38,458 bases of DNA from a bacterium (GTDB taxonomy: Bacteria; Chloroflexota; Dormibacteria; Aeolococcales; Bog-877): assembly GCA_021785655.1 (NCBI GenBank), contig JAJYET010000023.1, positions 1 through 38,458 of the forward strand, in the 5' to 3' direction. The position numbers were made by a program, and so were the translations under genes. Shown here piece by piece: positions 8,576 through 17,169 of the stretch. Positions within the stretch are counted from its first letter, which is position 1; every line of letters starts with the position of its first letter. The notes under the pieces were generated by a model that was not told where the DNA came from, made no database searches, and worked only from the letters and a program-made list of their open reading frames with translations.

Positions 8576-9814
8576 TCAGACGCGGGCTGGAGGTCGGCGC
8601 AGCCGCAGTTGCCGGGCGGCCGGGACCACTGCCACCACCAGGAGCGCCGCGAGGGCCCACCACTCTACCGAGAGGTCGTTCTTCCAGTACGGGCTGTCCA
8701 CCAGGCCATGGATGAGGATGGCCGCCCAGCCCAGGACCAGAGACGCCGCCCACGGCTGGGCCATGGGGCCCGCCCGGAGCACGGGCAGGAGGTAGCGCCC
8801 CACCTCGACGAAGAAGCCCACCAGGAAGATCAGCCCCATGACCCCCAGCTCGACCCAGAAGTCCAGCTCCAGCTGGTCGGGGTAGACGTGGGTCTGGTGG
8901 ACGACGTCGTGGAGCTGGGCGCGGTAGGGTCCGATCTCCTGCTGGTAGTTGGCCAGCCCAGAGCCCTGGAAGGGGTGGGCAAGGATCAGGTCGACGGTGG
9001 CGTGCCAGAGGTGGACCCGGGTGACCATGGAGTTCGCCGGGTTGTTCGGATTGAGCTCGTTCTCCACCCGGTGGCGGATGGGAGGCAGCAGAAGCGCCAC
9101 CACCGCCAGCGCCGCCCAGGCCAGGACCAGCTGGCGGCGCCGGGGGTGGATCGCCGCCGCCAGCAGGGAGATCGCCACCAGCGCCAGCCAGGATCCCCGG
9201 CTGAGGGTGAGGACGTCGCCCGCCCCGAGCAGGGCCAGCATCGCCCAATGGACCCGAGGATGGCGCACACCCCCGAAGAGGGCCAGCCCCAGGGCGAGCC
9301 CCACCAGGGGGTCAAGGAAGATCCCGCCGAAGTTGTTGTTGGTCCAGAGCCAGGTCGGCACCGGGGGGGCGACGTTGAGGTTGAGGGTGTGGGCCTGGAG
9401 GGCCCTTCCCAGGGCCACGAACTGGGAGACCGCCACCACGGTGCCGCTGACGTACAGGCCATAGGTCAGCCTCTCCCAGTCCCAGCTGGAGCGCAGCACG
9501 TTGACCGTGACGAAGAAGTAGACGACCGGCTCGACGATGTAGGCCTTGGCGATCCCCAGGGCGTCCTGCTTCTCGGGGCTGACGGCGACGGCGATGACCG
9601 TGGCCACCAGCAGCACCGCGATCAGGACGGTGAAGGGGGTGTCCAAATGAGGCATCCGGCGCTGGCGCCAGCTCTCGACGGCGAACGCCACCACGGTGAG
9701 CGCCAGCACCACCTCCAGCCCGGTGAAGGGCAGCTTCCCCAGGAGGCTACCCCGCAGCACATAGGCGGGAAGGGTCGCGGCGGTTAGAAAGACGCCCGCA
9801 CGACTCCACCGCAT
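8576..9814 (-). CDS. wzy: O-antigen ligase/polymerase family membrane protein
   Basis: 412-aa multispanning protein of the Wzy_C/O-antigen ligase family, predicted to polymerise lipid-linked repeat units on the outer face of the inner membrane. The family signature TLSRGSW is at 203-209, and a large extracytoplasmic loop (about 248-320) contains HPFQGSGLANY at 280-290 and a conserved His at 308. About 10-11 membrane helices are visible. Polymerase rather than ligase is inferred from the surrounding wzx, initiating transferase and glycosyltransferase genes. It begins with an ATG seven bases after a perfect TATAAT box, so it is probably the leaderless first gene of the locus. Confidence 0.85.
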   Translation of the reverse strand: MRWSRAGVFLTAATLPAYVLRGSLLGKLPFTGLEVVLALTVVAFAVESWRQRRMPHLDTPFTVLIAVLLVATVIAVAVSPEKQDALGIAKAYIVEPVVYFFVTVNVLRSSWDWERLTYGLYVSGTVVAVSQFVALGRALQAHTLNLNVAPPVPTWLWTNNNFGGIFLDPLVGLALGLALFGGVRHPRVHWAMLALLGAGDVLTLSRGSWLALVAISLLAAAIHPRRRQLVLAWAALAVVALLLPPIRHRVENELNPNNPANSMVTRVHLWHATVDLILAHPFQGSGLANYQQEIGPYRAQLHDVVHQTHVYPDQLELDFWVELGVMGLIFLVGFFVEVGRYLLPVLRAGPMAQPWAASLVLGWAAILIHGLVDSPYWKNDLSVEWWALAALLVVAVVPAARQLRLRRPPARV

Positions 9815-9821
9815 CGGCGGG

Positions 9822-9827
9822 ATTATA
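9822..9827 (-). promoter_or_regulatory. TATAAT -10 box for leaderless wzy
   Basis: Perfect consensus TATAAT followed by 7 bases and ATG. No Shine-Dalgarno sequence fits between box and start. No good -35 hexamer is seen in the G-rich stretch upstream. Confidence 0.65.
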
Positions 9828-9847
9828 GGTCCCGGCCCCCGCCCCGC

Positions 9848-9868
9848 CCCGGCCAGAGCGGAGCCGGG
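9848..9868 (-). terminator. Hairpin after trpS
   Basis: CCCGGC and GCCGGG arms (6 bp) enclose a 9-base loop just after the trpS stop and upstream of the wzy promoter. There is no T-tract, so termination here is a weak inference. Confidence 0.3.
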
Positions 9869-9873
9869 TGGTG

Positions 9874-10872
9874 TCAGCCGCCCGGTAGCATCCCCAGCCG
9901 CTGCCTCACCGTGGCCATGGTGGCCGCGGCGCTCTCCCTCGCCCGCGCGGCACCCTCGGCGAGGAGCTGGTCCAGGGACACGGGATCTCGGAGAAGGTCG
10001 TGGCAGCGCCGCTGGATCGGCTCCAGCGCCTCGATCACCACCTCCGCCACCACCTCCTTGAGCCGGCCGTAGCCCTTTCCCTGGAAGGCCCCGGCCAGCT
10101 CCTCGTCGTCGGCACCGGTCAGGCTGCGATAGATCTCCAGGAGGTTCTGGACCCCCGGCGAAGGCAGCTCCAGGTCGACCGCGGTGCCGCTGTCCGTGGT
10201 GGCGCGACGAAACTTGGTCCGCACGCGGTCCGGCGGGTCCAGGAGGCCGATCCGGCCAGCCTCGGAATCCGCGCTCTTGCTCATCTTGCTCAAGGGGTCG
10301 TCAAGGGCCATCACCCGGGCCCCGACCGAGCCGATCTTGGCCCTGGGGATGACAAAGACGTCGCCCAGGATGCGGTTGACCCTCAGGGCCAGGTTGCGGG
10401 TCAGCTCCAGGTGCTGACGCTGGTCCTCCCCCACCGGGACCAGGTCGGTCTGATAGAGGAGGATGTCAGCCGCCATCAGCACCGGGTAGCTGAAGAGACC
10501 CGACCCAATCCGCTCCGACGAGAGCTTGCGGGAGCGGTCCTTGAACTGGGTCATCCGCTCCAGCCAACCCATCGGGGTGAAGCAGCCCAGGATCCAGGCC
10601 AGCTCGGCGTGCTGGGGGACGTGGGACTGGACCAGAAGGGTCGACTGCTCGGGGTCGATCCCCGCCGCCAGGTAGAGCGCCGCCACCTCGCGCGTCTTCT
10701 GGGCAAGCTCGCGCGGCTCCTGCCGGGTGAGGGCATGGAGGTCGACAACGCAGAAGTAGTTGCGATAGTGGGACTGCTCCTGGACCCAGGGGCGGAGCGC
10801 GCCCAGCAGGTTGCCCAGGTGCAGGACCCCGTCCGGCTGCATCCCGCTGAACACCACCGGGCGGTCGGCCAT
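9874..10872 (-). CDS. trpS: Tryptophan--tRNA ligase
   Basis: Class I aminoacyl-tRNA synthetase charging tRNA-Trp (332 aa, normal bacterial TrpS length). The HIGH-type motif is HLGN at 18-21 and the KMSKS loop is intact at 196-200. PVGEDQRQHLELTRN at 146-160 is typical of TrpS. It is a housekeeping gene with no link to the polysaccharide genes beyond position. The ATG at 10872 has no ribosome site; a TACAAT box ends six bases upstream, so leaderless translation is likely even though the previous gene on the same strand ends only 22 bases away. Confidence 0.96.
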   Translation of the reverse strand: MADRPVVFSGMQPDGVLHLGNLLGALRPWVQEQSHYRNYFCVVDLHALTRQEPRELAQKTREVAALYLAAGIDPEQSTLLVQSHVPQHAELAWILGCFTPMGWLERMTQFKDRSRKLSSERIGSGLFSYPVLMAADILLYQTDLVPVGEDQRQHLELTRNLALRVNRILGDVFVIPRAKIGSVGARVMALDDPLSKMSKSADSEAGRIGLLDPPDRVRTKFRRATTDSGTAVDLELPSPGVQNLLEIYRSLTGADDEELAGAFQGKGYGRLKEVVAEVVIEALEPIQRRCHDLLRDPVSLDQLLAEGAARARESAAATMATVRQRLGMLPGG

Positions 10873-10878
10873 TCTCGG

Positions 10879-10884
10879 ATTGTA
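10879..10884 (-). promoter_or_regulatory. TACAAT -10 box for leaderless trpS
   Basis: TACAAT, 6 bases, then ATG, squeezed into the 22-base gap after the upstream glycosyltransferase stop codon. Its -35 region would lie inside that gene. Confidence 0.5.
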
Positions 10885-10894
10885 CCGGCAGGTA

Positions 10895-12484
10895 TCAGTG
10901 CTTCTCGGTGACGCGGTACTCCAGGTGGGAGCCGAAGAGCAGCCGCGTCTGGGCCTCCAGCGCGGGGAGGACGCTCAGGACCACGAACACCACGGGGTAC
11001 ATCAGGGTCTGCAGGTCGGCGAAGCGGCGGCGCCACCAGGTCCAATCCGCCGGGCGGGGCTGGAGGCGGTTGTCCAGGACCGCCACCGCCAGGATGTTGA
11101 GCAGCGTGACCTGGAGGATCAGGCTGCCGACCGTCTCCAGCAGCGCCCCGGTGGTGGAGAGGGCGTAGTCGTAGTTGAAAAGTGATGGGAGGGTGCCAGA
11201 AACCAGGATCAGAAGGGGGACGGTGGCCCAGCTCAGGTGGTTGAAGATGAGGAGCCGGAAGCGGTCCAACCGGACCCGGAGCGGGATCTCCTGGTGTTGG
11301 GTCATACGGGCGGCGACGTAGGGGATATCCGTCACCCCCCAGGCCCACCGCTTGATCTGCTCGTACTGGCTGACCAGAGTGGTCCCGTAGTCAGCCGCCC
11401 GGGGTGCATCGCCGTACATGGGCAGGAAGGCGCCTCTCACCCGCAGCCGCTCCCCGTACACGAAGAACGCCTTCCAGTAGAAGCGGGAATCCTCGGGGAT
11501 CACGTCGTCGTCCCAGAAACCCACCTCCGAGAGCAGCCGCAGCGACATGGAATAGGCAGAGAACATCACCAGCCGCTTGGGGTGCTGGTGCAGGTAGAGC
11601 TGCCACTGGGTCGCCAGGGTAGCCATCGACCGCACCGCCGCCGGAACCCGCCAGAGGTTGTTGAGGAAGATTGGCACCGGCTGCCAGATGGTCGTGGCCC
11701 GCTCGGGGTCCAGGGTGTACTGGTAGCTGATGTAGTTGAAGTACTGGGGGTGGACGCGGTAGTCGGAGTCGAGGTCGGTGACGATCACCTGGTCCAAGTC
11801 CAGTCCCAATCCCACCAGGGCCCGGTGCAGGACCGGGCCCCCGTAGGCCATGGCCGCCGACTTCCCCACCACGATCCCCGGCAGCAGGGGGTCCTTGATG
11901 TGCCAGAAGGCGAGGAACCTGTCCCCCAGCTCCTCCTGGAGCCGGGCCACGTTGCGACAGCCTTGCAGGTCCGTCTCCCTGGTGATGACCGCCACGATGC
12001 GGAGGTGGTTGGGATAGTCGGCGTCGGCCAGCGCTCCCACGGTGGCCCGCAGCGTCTCGTACTTCTCGGTGTAGGTCGGGATCAGGACCGCGTGGACGAT
12101 GGCGCGAGGGTCGGGCCCTCCGGAGGGACGTTCCAGGCGGTCCAGGCGGGCCCCCCAGTGGATGCGCTGGGCCTCCTCCAGGAGCTGGATGCCACGCAGC
12201 ACGTAGCGGAAGGTGTGGACCAGCTTCACCAGCCAGTAGCAGTCCAGGACCACCGCGAACGCGCCCAGGACCCACAGGTACTGGAAGTTGGTGAAGGTGA
12301 TCACGAAACCCACCGCCAGCGGGCCCAAGAGACAGAGCCACACGGTGGCCCCAGGCACCATCTCCCAGAGCCGCTCCCGCCAGCCCGGTGGGCTGGGAGG
12401 GCGCCTTGCCATCCGCTCTGGGGGGACGTACCCCGGCAGGACCCCGATCCTGGGGGCGGAGTCGAGCACCGAGGTCTGGCTCAC
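10895..12484 (-). CDS. Processive-type membrane family 2 glycosyltransferase
   Basis: 529-aa membrane glycosyltransferase. Two helices near the N-terminus (about 47-66 and 69-87) are followed by a cytosolic GT2 domain (about 130-390) with VLIPTYTEKYETLRATV at 133-149, DLDSD at 237-241 (DxD metal site), EDSRFYW from 331 (catalytic acid) and QIKRW at 376-380 (the Q..RW motif of cellulose-synthase-like enzymes). Three to four C-terminal helices follow. The family makes or extends glycans or glycolipids at the membrane; product unknown. The GTG at 12484 has a GGAG a few bases before it; frames extending to 12817 would cross the divergent promoter region and are rejected. Confidence 0.8.
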   Translation of the reverse strand: MSQTSVLDSAPRIGVLPGYVPPERMARRPPSPPGWRERLWEMVPGATVWLCLLGPLAVGFVITFTNFQYLWVLGAFAVVLDCYWLVKLVHTFRYVLRGIQLLEEAQRIHWGARLDRLERPSGGPDPRAIVHAVLIPTYTEKYETLRATVGALADADYPNHLRIVAVITRETDLQGCRNVARLQEELGDRFLAFWHIKDPLLPGIVVGKSAAMAYGGPVLHRALVGLGLDLDQVIVTDLDSDYRVHPQYFNYISYQYTLDPERATTIWQPVPIFLNNLWRVPAAVRSMATLATQWQLYLHQHPKRLVMFSAYSMSLRLLSEVGFWDDDVIPEDSRFYWKAFFVYGERLRVRGAFLPMYGDAPRAADYGTTLVSQYEQIKRWAWGVTDIPYVAARMTQHQEIPLRVRLDRFRLLIFNHLSWATVPLLILVSGTLPSLFNYDYALSTTGALLETVGSLILQVTLLNILAVAVLDNRLQPRPADWTWWRRRFADLQTLMYPVVFVVLSVLPALEAQTRLLFGSHLEYRVTEKH

Positions 12485-12572
12485 GGCTCCGATCCTATAG
12501 CGAAGGGCGATCGTGACACGAAGCCATAACGTCACAGGCGGCTCCCAGCCTCGTGCGTTATGCTGCGCCACC
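12485..12572. promoter_or_regulatory. Divergent promoter region
   Basis: 88 bases between two divergent membrane-protein genes. On the minus strand TATAGG (12499-12494) lies 9 bases before the glycosyltransferase GTG. On the plus strand TATGCT (12559-12564) lies 8 bases before the GTG of the UPF0104-like gene. Both are plausible -10 boxes; -35 matches are poor. Shared control of the two genes is possible. Confidence 0.4.
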
Positions 12573-13673
12573 GTGGTCACCGGTGACCGGTCGCGCTGGC
12601 TCAGGCGAGCCCGAGGGGGGCTGAAACACCCTGGACTGAGGGTCGCGGTCACAGTGCTGGCCTTCGCCATCTTCGTCCACTCCGTGGACATCGGGTCCGC
12701 GGTCTCCCGCTTCTCCCACCTGCACTGGCAGTGGGCCCTCCTGGCCATGACCCTGGCGGGCCTCTCCGTGGTCGCCAGCGTCGTGGAGTGGGGAGCCCTG
12801 CTCCGGGGCGTCGGCAAGCGGATCGGCTGGCACTACCTCGGAGCCTGGTACATGAAGGGGCTCTTCATCAACCAGGTCCTGCCCGCCGGAGTGGGCAGCG
12901 ACGCCGTCCGGGCGGTGCAGGTGGGCCGGTCGGTGGGCCACGGACCGGTCATCGCCTCCTTGGTCGGCAGCCGGATGGCCGGCACCCTGGGGATGGCCCT
13001 CTGGGGACTCTCTGGAGCCCTGCTCAGCTCCACTGTCTTTCACACCACCGACGTCGTGGGGTTCGCCGCCTTCAGTGGGGCCATGCTGCTGGCCTGGGCA
13101 CTGGCCCTCGTGGCCGAGAAGGGGTTCGCCCGCCTGCGGGGCCATGACCGACCGCGCCACTCCTGGCTCTCCCACCAGCTCTCCGAGCGTTTCGGCGGGT
13201 TCCTCCGGGCCCTGGGCCACTTCCGGGGGATGCCCCGAGCCGTCCTGCTCTCCGTCGCCGCGGGTGGGGTGGGCTGGGGCCTGAACCTGCTCTCCATGGA
13301 GGCCTTCAGCCGGGCTCTGGGCTACAACATTTCCTGGGGGGTCTTCGCCGTCGCCCTGCCCATCGCCCTATTGGTGACCTTCGTCCCCATCTCCGCCAAC
13401 GGGATCGGCCTGCGGGAGGGACTTCTGGTCTTCCTCTTGGTCCAGGTCCACGTACCTCCGGGGGTGGCCGCCGCGATGGCGCTCTTTGTGGACTTCCAGC
13501 TCCTCCCCTTCGCCGTCATGGGGGGGGTGGTTCACCTGGCGGAGGTCACAGTCCGCCGGGCCTACCGGAGGCTCTTCCAATGCGGGCAGATGGGCACCCT
13601 GCTGGGTCCGGCCCATGCCGCGCTCCACTGGCTCGTCGCCCCGGAGGCGATCGTGGAGATCAGCCGCAGCTGA
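12573..13673 (+). CDS. LPG-synthase-TM / UPF0104 family membrane protein
   Basis: 366-aa integral membrane protein with about 8 predicted helices resembling the lysylphosphatidylglycerol synthetase transmembrane domain family (the AglD/MprF flippase-like part). Typical features are the GLFINQVLPAGVGSDAVRA stretch at about 90-108 and the VPISANGIGLREG stretch in the C-terminal half. Relatives flip or modify lipids and glycolipids, and many sit beside glycosyltransferases, as here. No soluble aminoacyl-transferase domain follows, so it is not a complete MprF. The GTG at 12573 is preferred over one at 12513, which lies upstream of the apparent -10 box. Confidence 0.75.
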   Translation: MVTGDRSRWLRRARGGLKHPGLRVAVTVLAFAIFVHSVDIGSAVSRFSHLHWQWALLAMTLAGLSVVASVVEWGALLRGVGKRIGWHYLGAWYMKGLFINQVLPAGVGSDAVRAVQVGRSVGHGPVIASLVGSRMAGTLGMALWGLSGALLSSTVFHTTDVVGFAAFSGAMLLAWALALVAEKGFARLRGHDRPRHSWLSHQLSERFGGFLRALGHFRGMPRAVLLSVAAGGVGWGLNLLSMEAFSRALGYNISWGVFAVALPIALLVTFVPISANGIGLREGLLVFLLVQVHVPPGVAAAMALFVDFQLLPFAVMGGVVHLAEVTVRRAYRRLFQCGQMGTLLGPAHAALHWLVAPEAIVEISRS

Positions 13674-13873
13674 CTTCCGGCTCATGCCGGCTCGGGTGGG
13701 GTCCCCCCACAGCGACTTCTCTCCCAGAGGCGGCGGCCATTCGCCCGGGACCCGGACTGGAGGCGCAAGCCTCCGGATCGCGACCCCGGACGGCCCTCCC
13801 CACCCCAGTCCGACCGCCCGCCCGGACGGCGACGTGGATCGTGGGGAGCCTCGCTCCCGAGTGGACAACCGGC
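13674..13873. other. Convergent intergenic region with two hairpins
   Basis: 200 bases between convergent genes with no reading frame I can support. Two perfect hairpins are visible: GGAGGC-GCAA-GCCTCC (13759-13774, GNRA-type loop) and GGGAGC-CTC-GCTCCC (13844-13858). They could stop transcription from both sides, but neither carries a T-tract. Confidence 0.5.
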
Positions 13874-14761
13874 TCAGGCGGAGAGGGTGCGGCGGGCCAG
13901 GCTCACCACCTGACCGGCCGCGGTCACCGCCAGGATCACCCCCAGGACCAGGTCGAAGATGAGGGTCGGCAGCCCTCCCAGGACCAGCAGCGACGAGCCC
14001 GCGAGGGCGACGCCCCCGGCAAAGGTGTTGACCTTGCCAAACCGGGTGGCCACCATGTCCGGTCGGTGCGGGAGCCAGGGGTACAGGAGCAGGAAGCCGA
14101 GAGCCGGAAGGGCGTACCGGACCACCACCAGCAGGACCAGCCACAGCGGGGCCAGCCCCAACCACAAACAACCCACCGCGGCGAGCGAGAAGAAAGTGGC
14201 ATCCATGATGGGGTCCAGGGCCCGCCCCAGAAGGCTTACCGGTCCGAAGGTGCGCGCGACCCAGCCGTCCAGGGCGTCAAGCAGGGCGACCGGGGCCGCG
14301 GCACAGAGGAAGAGGTCCCGGGCCAGGTACTGGCCCGGCAGGGTGGCGAAAAGGATGATCGGCAGGGCCATGTAGGCGCGCACGGCGGTCAGCCCGTTGG
14401 GGAGGCCCAGCCCGGGCAGGGGACGGCGGGCCGGATAGGAGACGGCCAACCCCAGCCCGAGGAACAGCGCCGCGGAGGTCAACATCCACCAGATGAGCGC
14501 GAGGATCAGCCCCAGGTCCGCTCGCGAGCCGACGATCCCCGCGCCCAGTCCTGACGCCAGGCTCAGCAGCAGGCCCAGGGCCACCCAGGCGACGAAGGAG
14601 CGGCGGAGCGATGCACTGGCCGCCCAGCGCTCCCGGGCCTGGCCCAGAAGGGCCACCAGGGCCCGCAGCTGGCCTCGGGCTGCTTCCCGGCGGTCCCTGG
14701 GCCGCGGTCTGGCACCTGGTGCGTCCGGCACCACGTCGTCCCCTTCCGCCTCCCGGGTCAT
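13874..14761 (-). CDS. CDP-alcohol phosphatidyltransferase
   Basis: Membrane enzyme that transfers a phosphatidyl group from a CDP-alcohol (often CDP-diacylglycerol) to another alcohol, as in phospholipid synthesis. The full family motif D-x2-DG-x2-AR-x8-G-x3-D-x3-D is present (Asp162, Asp165, Gly166, Ala169, Arg170, Gly179, Asp183, Asp187). At 295 aa it is longer than the usual ~200 because of an extra ~110-residue N-terminus with two or three membrane helices. Acceptor alcohol unknown (glycerol phosphate, inositol phosphate and others are possible). ATG with AAGGGGA ribosome site, 11 bases after the aminotransferase stop, so probably co-transcribed with it. Confidence 0.85.
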   Translation of the reverse strand: MTREAEGDDVVPDAPGARPRPRDRREAARGQLRALVALLGQARERWAASASLRRSFVAWVALGLLLSLASGLGAGIVGSRADLGLILALIWWMLTSAALFLGLGLAVSYPARRPLPGLGLPNGLTAVRAYMALPIILFATLPGQYLARDLFLCAAAPVALLDALDGWVARTFGPVSLLGRALDPIMDATFFSLAAVGCLWLGLAPLWLVLLVVVRYALPALGFLLLYPWLPHRPDMVATRFGKVNTFAGGVALAGSSLLVLGGLPTLIFDLVLGVILAVTAAGQVVSLARRTLSA

Positions 14762-14772
14762 GCGGGTCCCCT

Positions 14773-17124
14773 TCAGGAGGACTCGGCGTCCAGAGCCCGG
14801 CCGAAGGCCACTGAGATCAGCTCCACCTGCTCCGATGAGACCACCAGGGGCGGCCGGATCTTGACCACGTTGCCGTCCCTGCCGGTGCGGCCCACCAGGA
14901 CTCCCTGCCTGCGCATCCTCTCCACCACCCGCGCGGCCAGCTCCGGGAAGGGGTCGCGGCGGTCCGGGTGGCGCACCAATTCCACTCCCACGAGGAGGCC
15001 GAGCTGGCGCACGTCCCCCAGCGAGGAGTGGCGCTGGCTCAAGGCGCGCAGAGTCTGCCCCAGTCGCGCCCCCAGATCTTCAACCCGATCCAAGAACTCC
15101 CGCCGCCTGGCCTCCCCCAGCACCACCAGGCCCGCCATGGAGGCCACCGGGTTGCCGCCGAAGGTGCTGAACCACTCGGTCTGCTGTGCCAGGGCCTCCA
15201 CCACCTCGGCCCTGGTCACCACGGCTCCGATGGGATAGCCGTTGCCCATCGGCTTGCCCATGGTCACCAGGTCGGGGAGGGCGCCGTGCCGGGCGAACCC
15301 CCAGAGATGGGCGCCCAGCCGGCCATAACCGGTCTGGACCTCATCGGCGACCACCAGCCCGCCCGCGGCCTGCCAGCGGAGGAACAGGTCCTTCAGGTAG
15401 CCGGGCGGCGGGTGCACCACGCCCTCGCTGGTGAAGGCCGGATCGACCAGCAGCGCCGCGGGAGCCAGCCCCCGGCCGGCCAGTTCCGCCATCGCGCCGT
15501 CGAGCTGGTCGAGGTACCCCTCGGCCCATCCCGGCTGCTCGCGCCGGTGCGGGCCGCGGTACCCGTCCGGCGGGTCCATCAGGGCCACATGCGGGGCGCC
15601 GACGGGAATGTGCCACTCGTCCGGGGAGAAGTCGGCCACCGCGCTGGTCATTCCATGGTAGGCATGGCGGGTCACCACGGCACCGCCCCCGCCGGTGAAG
15701 GCCCGGGCCAGCCTCCAGGCAAGGTCATTCGCCTCACTCCCGGAGTTGACGAAGAGCACGGTGTCCAGGCCGGGAGGCATGGTGGCCACCAGCTGCTCCG
15801 CCAGCTCCAGGACGGGGCGGTAGAGGTACCTGGTGTTGGTGTTGAGGACAGCCGTCTGAGAGGCCACCGCCCGGGCGACCTCAGGGTTGGCGTGGCCCAG
15901 CACCGGCACGTTGTTGTAGGCGTCCAGGTACTCGGTGCCGTCACGGTCGAAGAGCAGGGCCCCCTCTCCCCGCACCGGCTGGAGAGGGGTGGAGTAGGAG
16001 AGCGGGGAGAGCGCCGGCCCCAGAAGCCTGCGGCGGGCCTCCAGAAGCTCTGCCGCGGACCGCGGCGCGACTCCGCCGGGGGCGAGCGACAGGGCACCCT
16101 GGACCGCGTTGCGCACCAGCCGGCGCCAGCGGTCATCGCCCAGCTCCTCGACCTGGGAGAGCATCTGCAGCGGTCCGTGCTGCCAGCCTCCGACATATGC
16201 CAAGGTCTCGGGGAAGGCCACTCCCCGCCAGGCGGACACGGCTATGAGCGTCGCCCAGCGGGCCAGCAGGAGGTCGGGCACCAGCTCCACCTCTTCCGGC
16301 TCCAGCGGGGTGACCGCCTGGAAGCCCGACGCCACGATGGCCAGGGCGTCGAAGCCGTGGGGAATCCCCAGGATGGACTCGCAGGTGACGGCCAGGTCGG
16401 AGACCAGGGCGGTGTGGCACATGTCGCCGAAGTCCAGGATCCCGCTGATCTTGGACGGGCTCTCGAAGGTCAAGTTGCTGAACGAGAGGTCGTTGTGGAT
16501 GACCTGAGAGCGCAGGGTGGGCAGTGAAGTGAGGACCCGGGGCTCACTCCGGTCCAGTGCCGTCTCCACCAGCCGCCGCCTCGAGTCAGGCACCCAGCCG
16601 AGCAGGGACCGCACCTCCCCCACCCGGCGGGGGTTCCAGAGGATGGACTGGTCGGCCGCGGGGTCGAAGAAGCCACGCAGCGCGCGGCCCAAACGGGCCG
16701 ATGTCCTACCCATCTCGTGGAGGCCATCGGAGGTCAGGTCATCGGGCCGGAGGTGGCTCCCGGGAAGGTAGGTCAGCATTCGGACCGCCTCGCCGCCCGG
16801 GAGCACCGCCATCCCCAGGCCCTCCAGGGAGAGCAGGACCCTGGGCACCGGCAGCTCCGGGTCGGACGCGGCGACCTGGCCGAGGGCCCGGAGCTGCATT
16901 CGGAGTACACCGTGGTCCTCCCCCCGGTTGCTAACCTTGAGGAGAAGCGGAGGTTCGCCCCCCACCTCCAAGCGGAAGTTCTGGTCTCGCTCCCCCGGAA
17001 GCAGGTGGGCCCTGCCACGCTGGCCGAATTGGCTGAGCGCCACCGCCTCGGCCTCGGCCGGGGTCAGCCGGGGCGGGGCGGCGTGCATCGCCCCCAGGGC
17101 CGGAGGAGTGGCAGGTGTGCCCAC
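14773..17124 (-). CDS. Fused APH-like kinase and class III aminotransferase
   Basis: Two-domain cytosolic protein of 783 aa. Residues ~20-340 form an aminoglycoside-phosphotransferase/choline-kinase fold with HNDLSFSN at 210-217 (catalytic loop) and DFGD at 231-234 (metal site). Residues ~370-783 form a fold-type I class III aminotransferase with NSGSEAND at 460-467, ADEVQTGYGR at 593-602 and the PLP lysine Lys624 in GKPMGNGYP. Known relatives of this arrangement include ethanolamine-phosphate and phosphohydroxylysine phospho-lyases joined to their kinase. A kinase that phosphorylates an amino alcohol followed by a PLP lyase or transaminase acting on the product is therefore a reasonable model; the substrate is not readable. 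The GTG at 17124 follows TATATT by six bases (leaderless). Confidence 0.87.
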   Translation of the reverse strand: MGTPATPPALGAMHAAPPRLTPAEAEAVALSQFGQRGRAHLLPGERDQNFRLEVGGEPPLLLKVSNRGEDHGVLRMQLRALGQVAASDPELPVPRVLLSLEGLGMAVLPGGEAVRMLTYLPGSHLRPDDLTSDGLHEMGRTSARLGRALRGFFDPAADQSILWNPRRVGEVRSLLGWVPDSRRRLVETALDRSEPRVLTSLPTLRSQVIHNDLSFSNLTFESPSKISGILDFGDMCHTALVSDLAVTCESILGIPHGFDALAIVASGFQAVTPLEPEEVELVPDLLLARWATLIAVSAWRGVAFPETLAYVGGWQHGPLQMLSQVEELGDDRWRRLVRNAVQGALSLAPGGVAPRSAAELLEARRRLLGPALSPLSYSTPLQPVRGEGALLFDRDGTEYLDAYNNVPVLGHANPEVARAVASQTAVLNTNTRYLYRPVLELAEQLVATMPPGLDTVLFVNSGSEANDLAWRLARAFTGGGGAVVTRHAYHGMTSAVADFSPDEWHIPVGAPHVALMDPPDGYRGPHRREQPGWAEGYLDQLDGAMAELAGRGLAPAALLVDPAFTSEGVVHPPPGYLKDLFLRWQAAGGLVVADEVQTGYGRLGAHLWGFARHGALPDLVTMGKPMGNGYPIGAVVTRAEVVEALAQQTEWFSTFGGNPVASMAGLVVLGEARRREFLDRVEDLGARLGQTLRALSQRHSSLGDVRQLGLLVGVELVRHPDRRDPFPELAARVVERMRRQGVLVGRTGRDGNVVKIRPPLVVSSEQVELISVAFGRALDAESS

Positions 17125-17130
17125 AGCAGC

Positions 17131-17136
17131 AATATA
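17131..17136 (-). promoter_or_regulatory. TATATT -10 box for leaderless kinase-aminotransferase
   Basis: TATATT, 6 bases, GTG. No Shine-Dalgarno sequence lies between. The nicotinamidase gene starts 34 bases further on, in the other direction. Confidence 0.5.
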
Positions 17137-17169
17137 GGGAACATAGAGAAGCTGAGACCTGAGGTGGAG

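Noticed and set aside
12513-12572. Earlier GTG start for the UPF0104-like protein
   Set aside because: The extra 20 residues would be read through the apparent -10 box and contain several Cys with no membrane-protein character.
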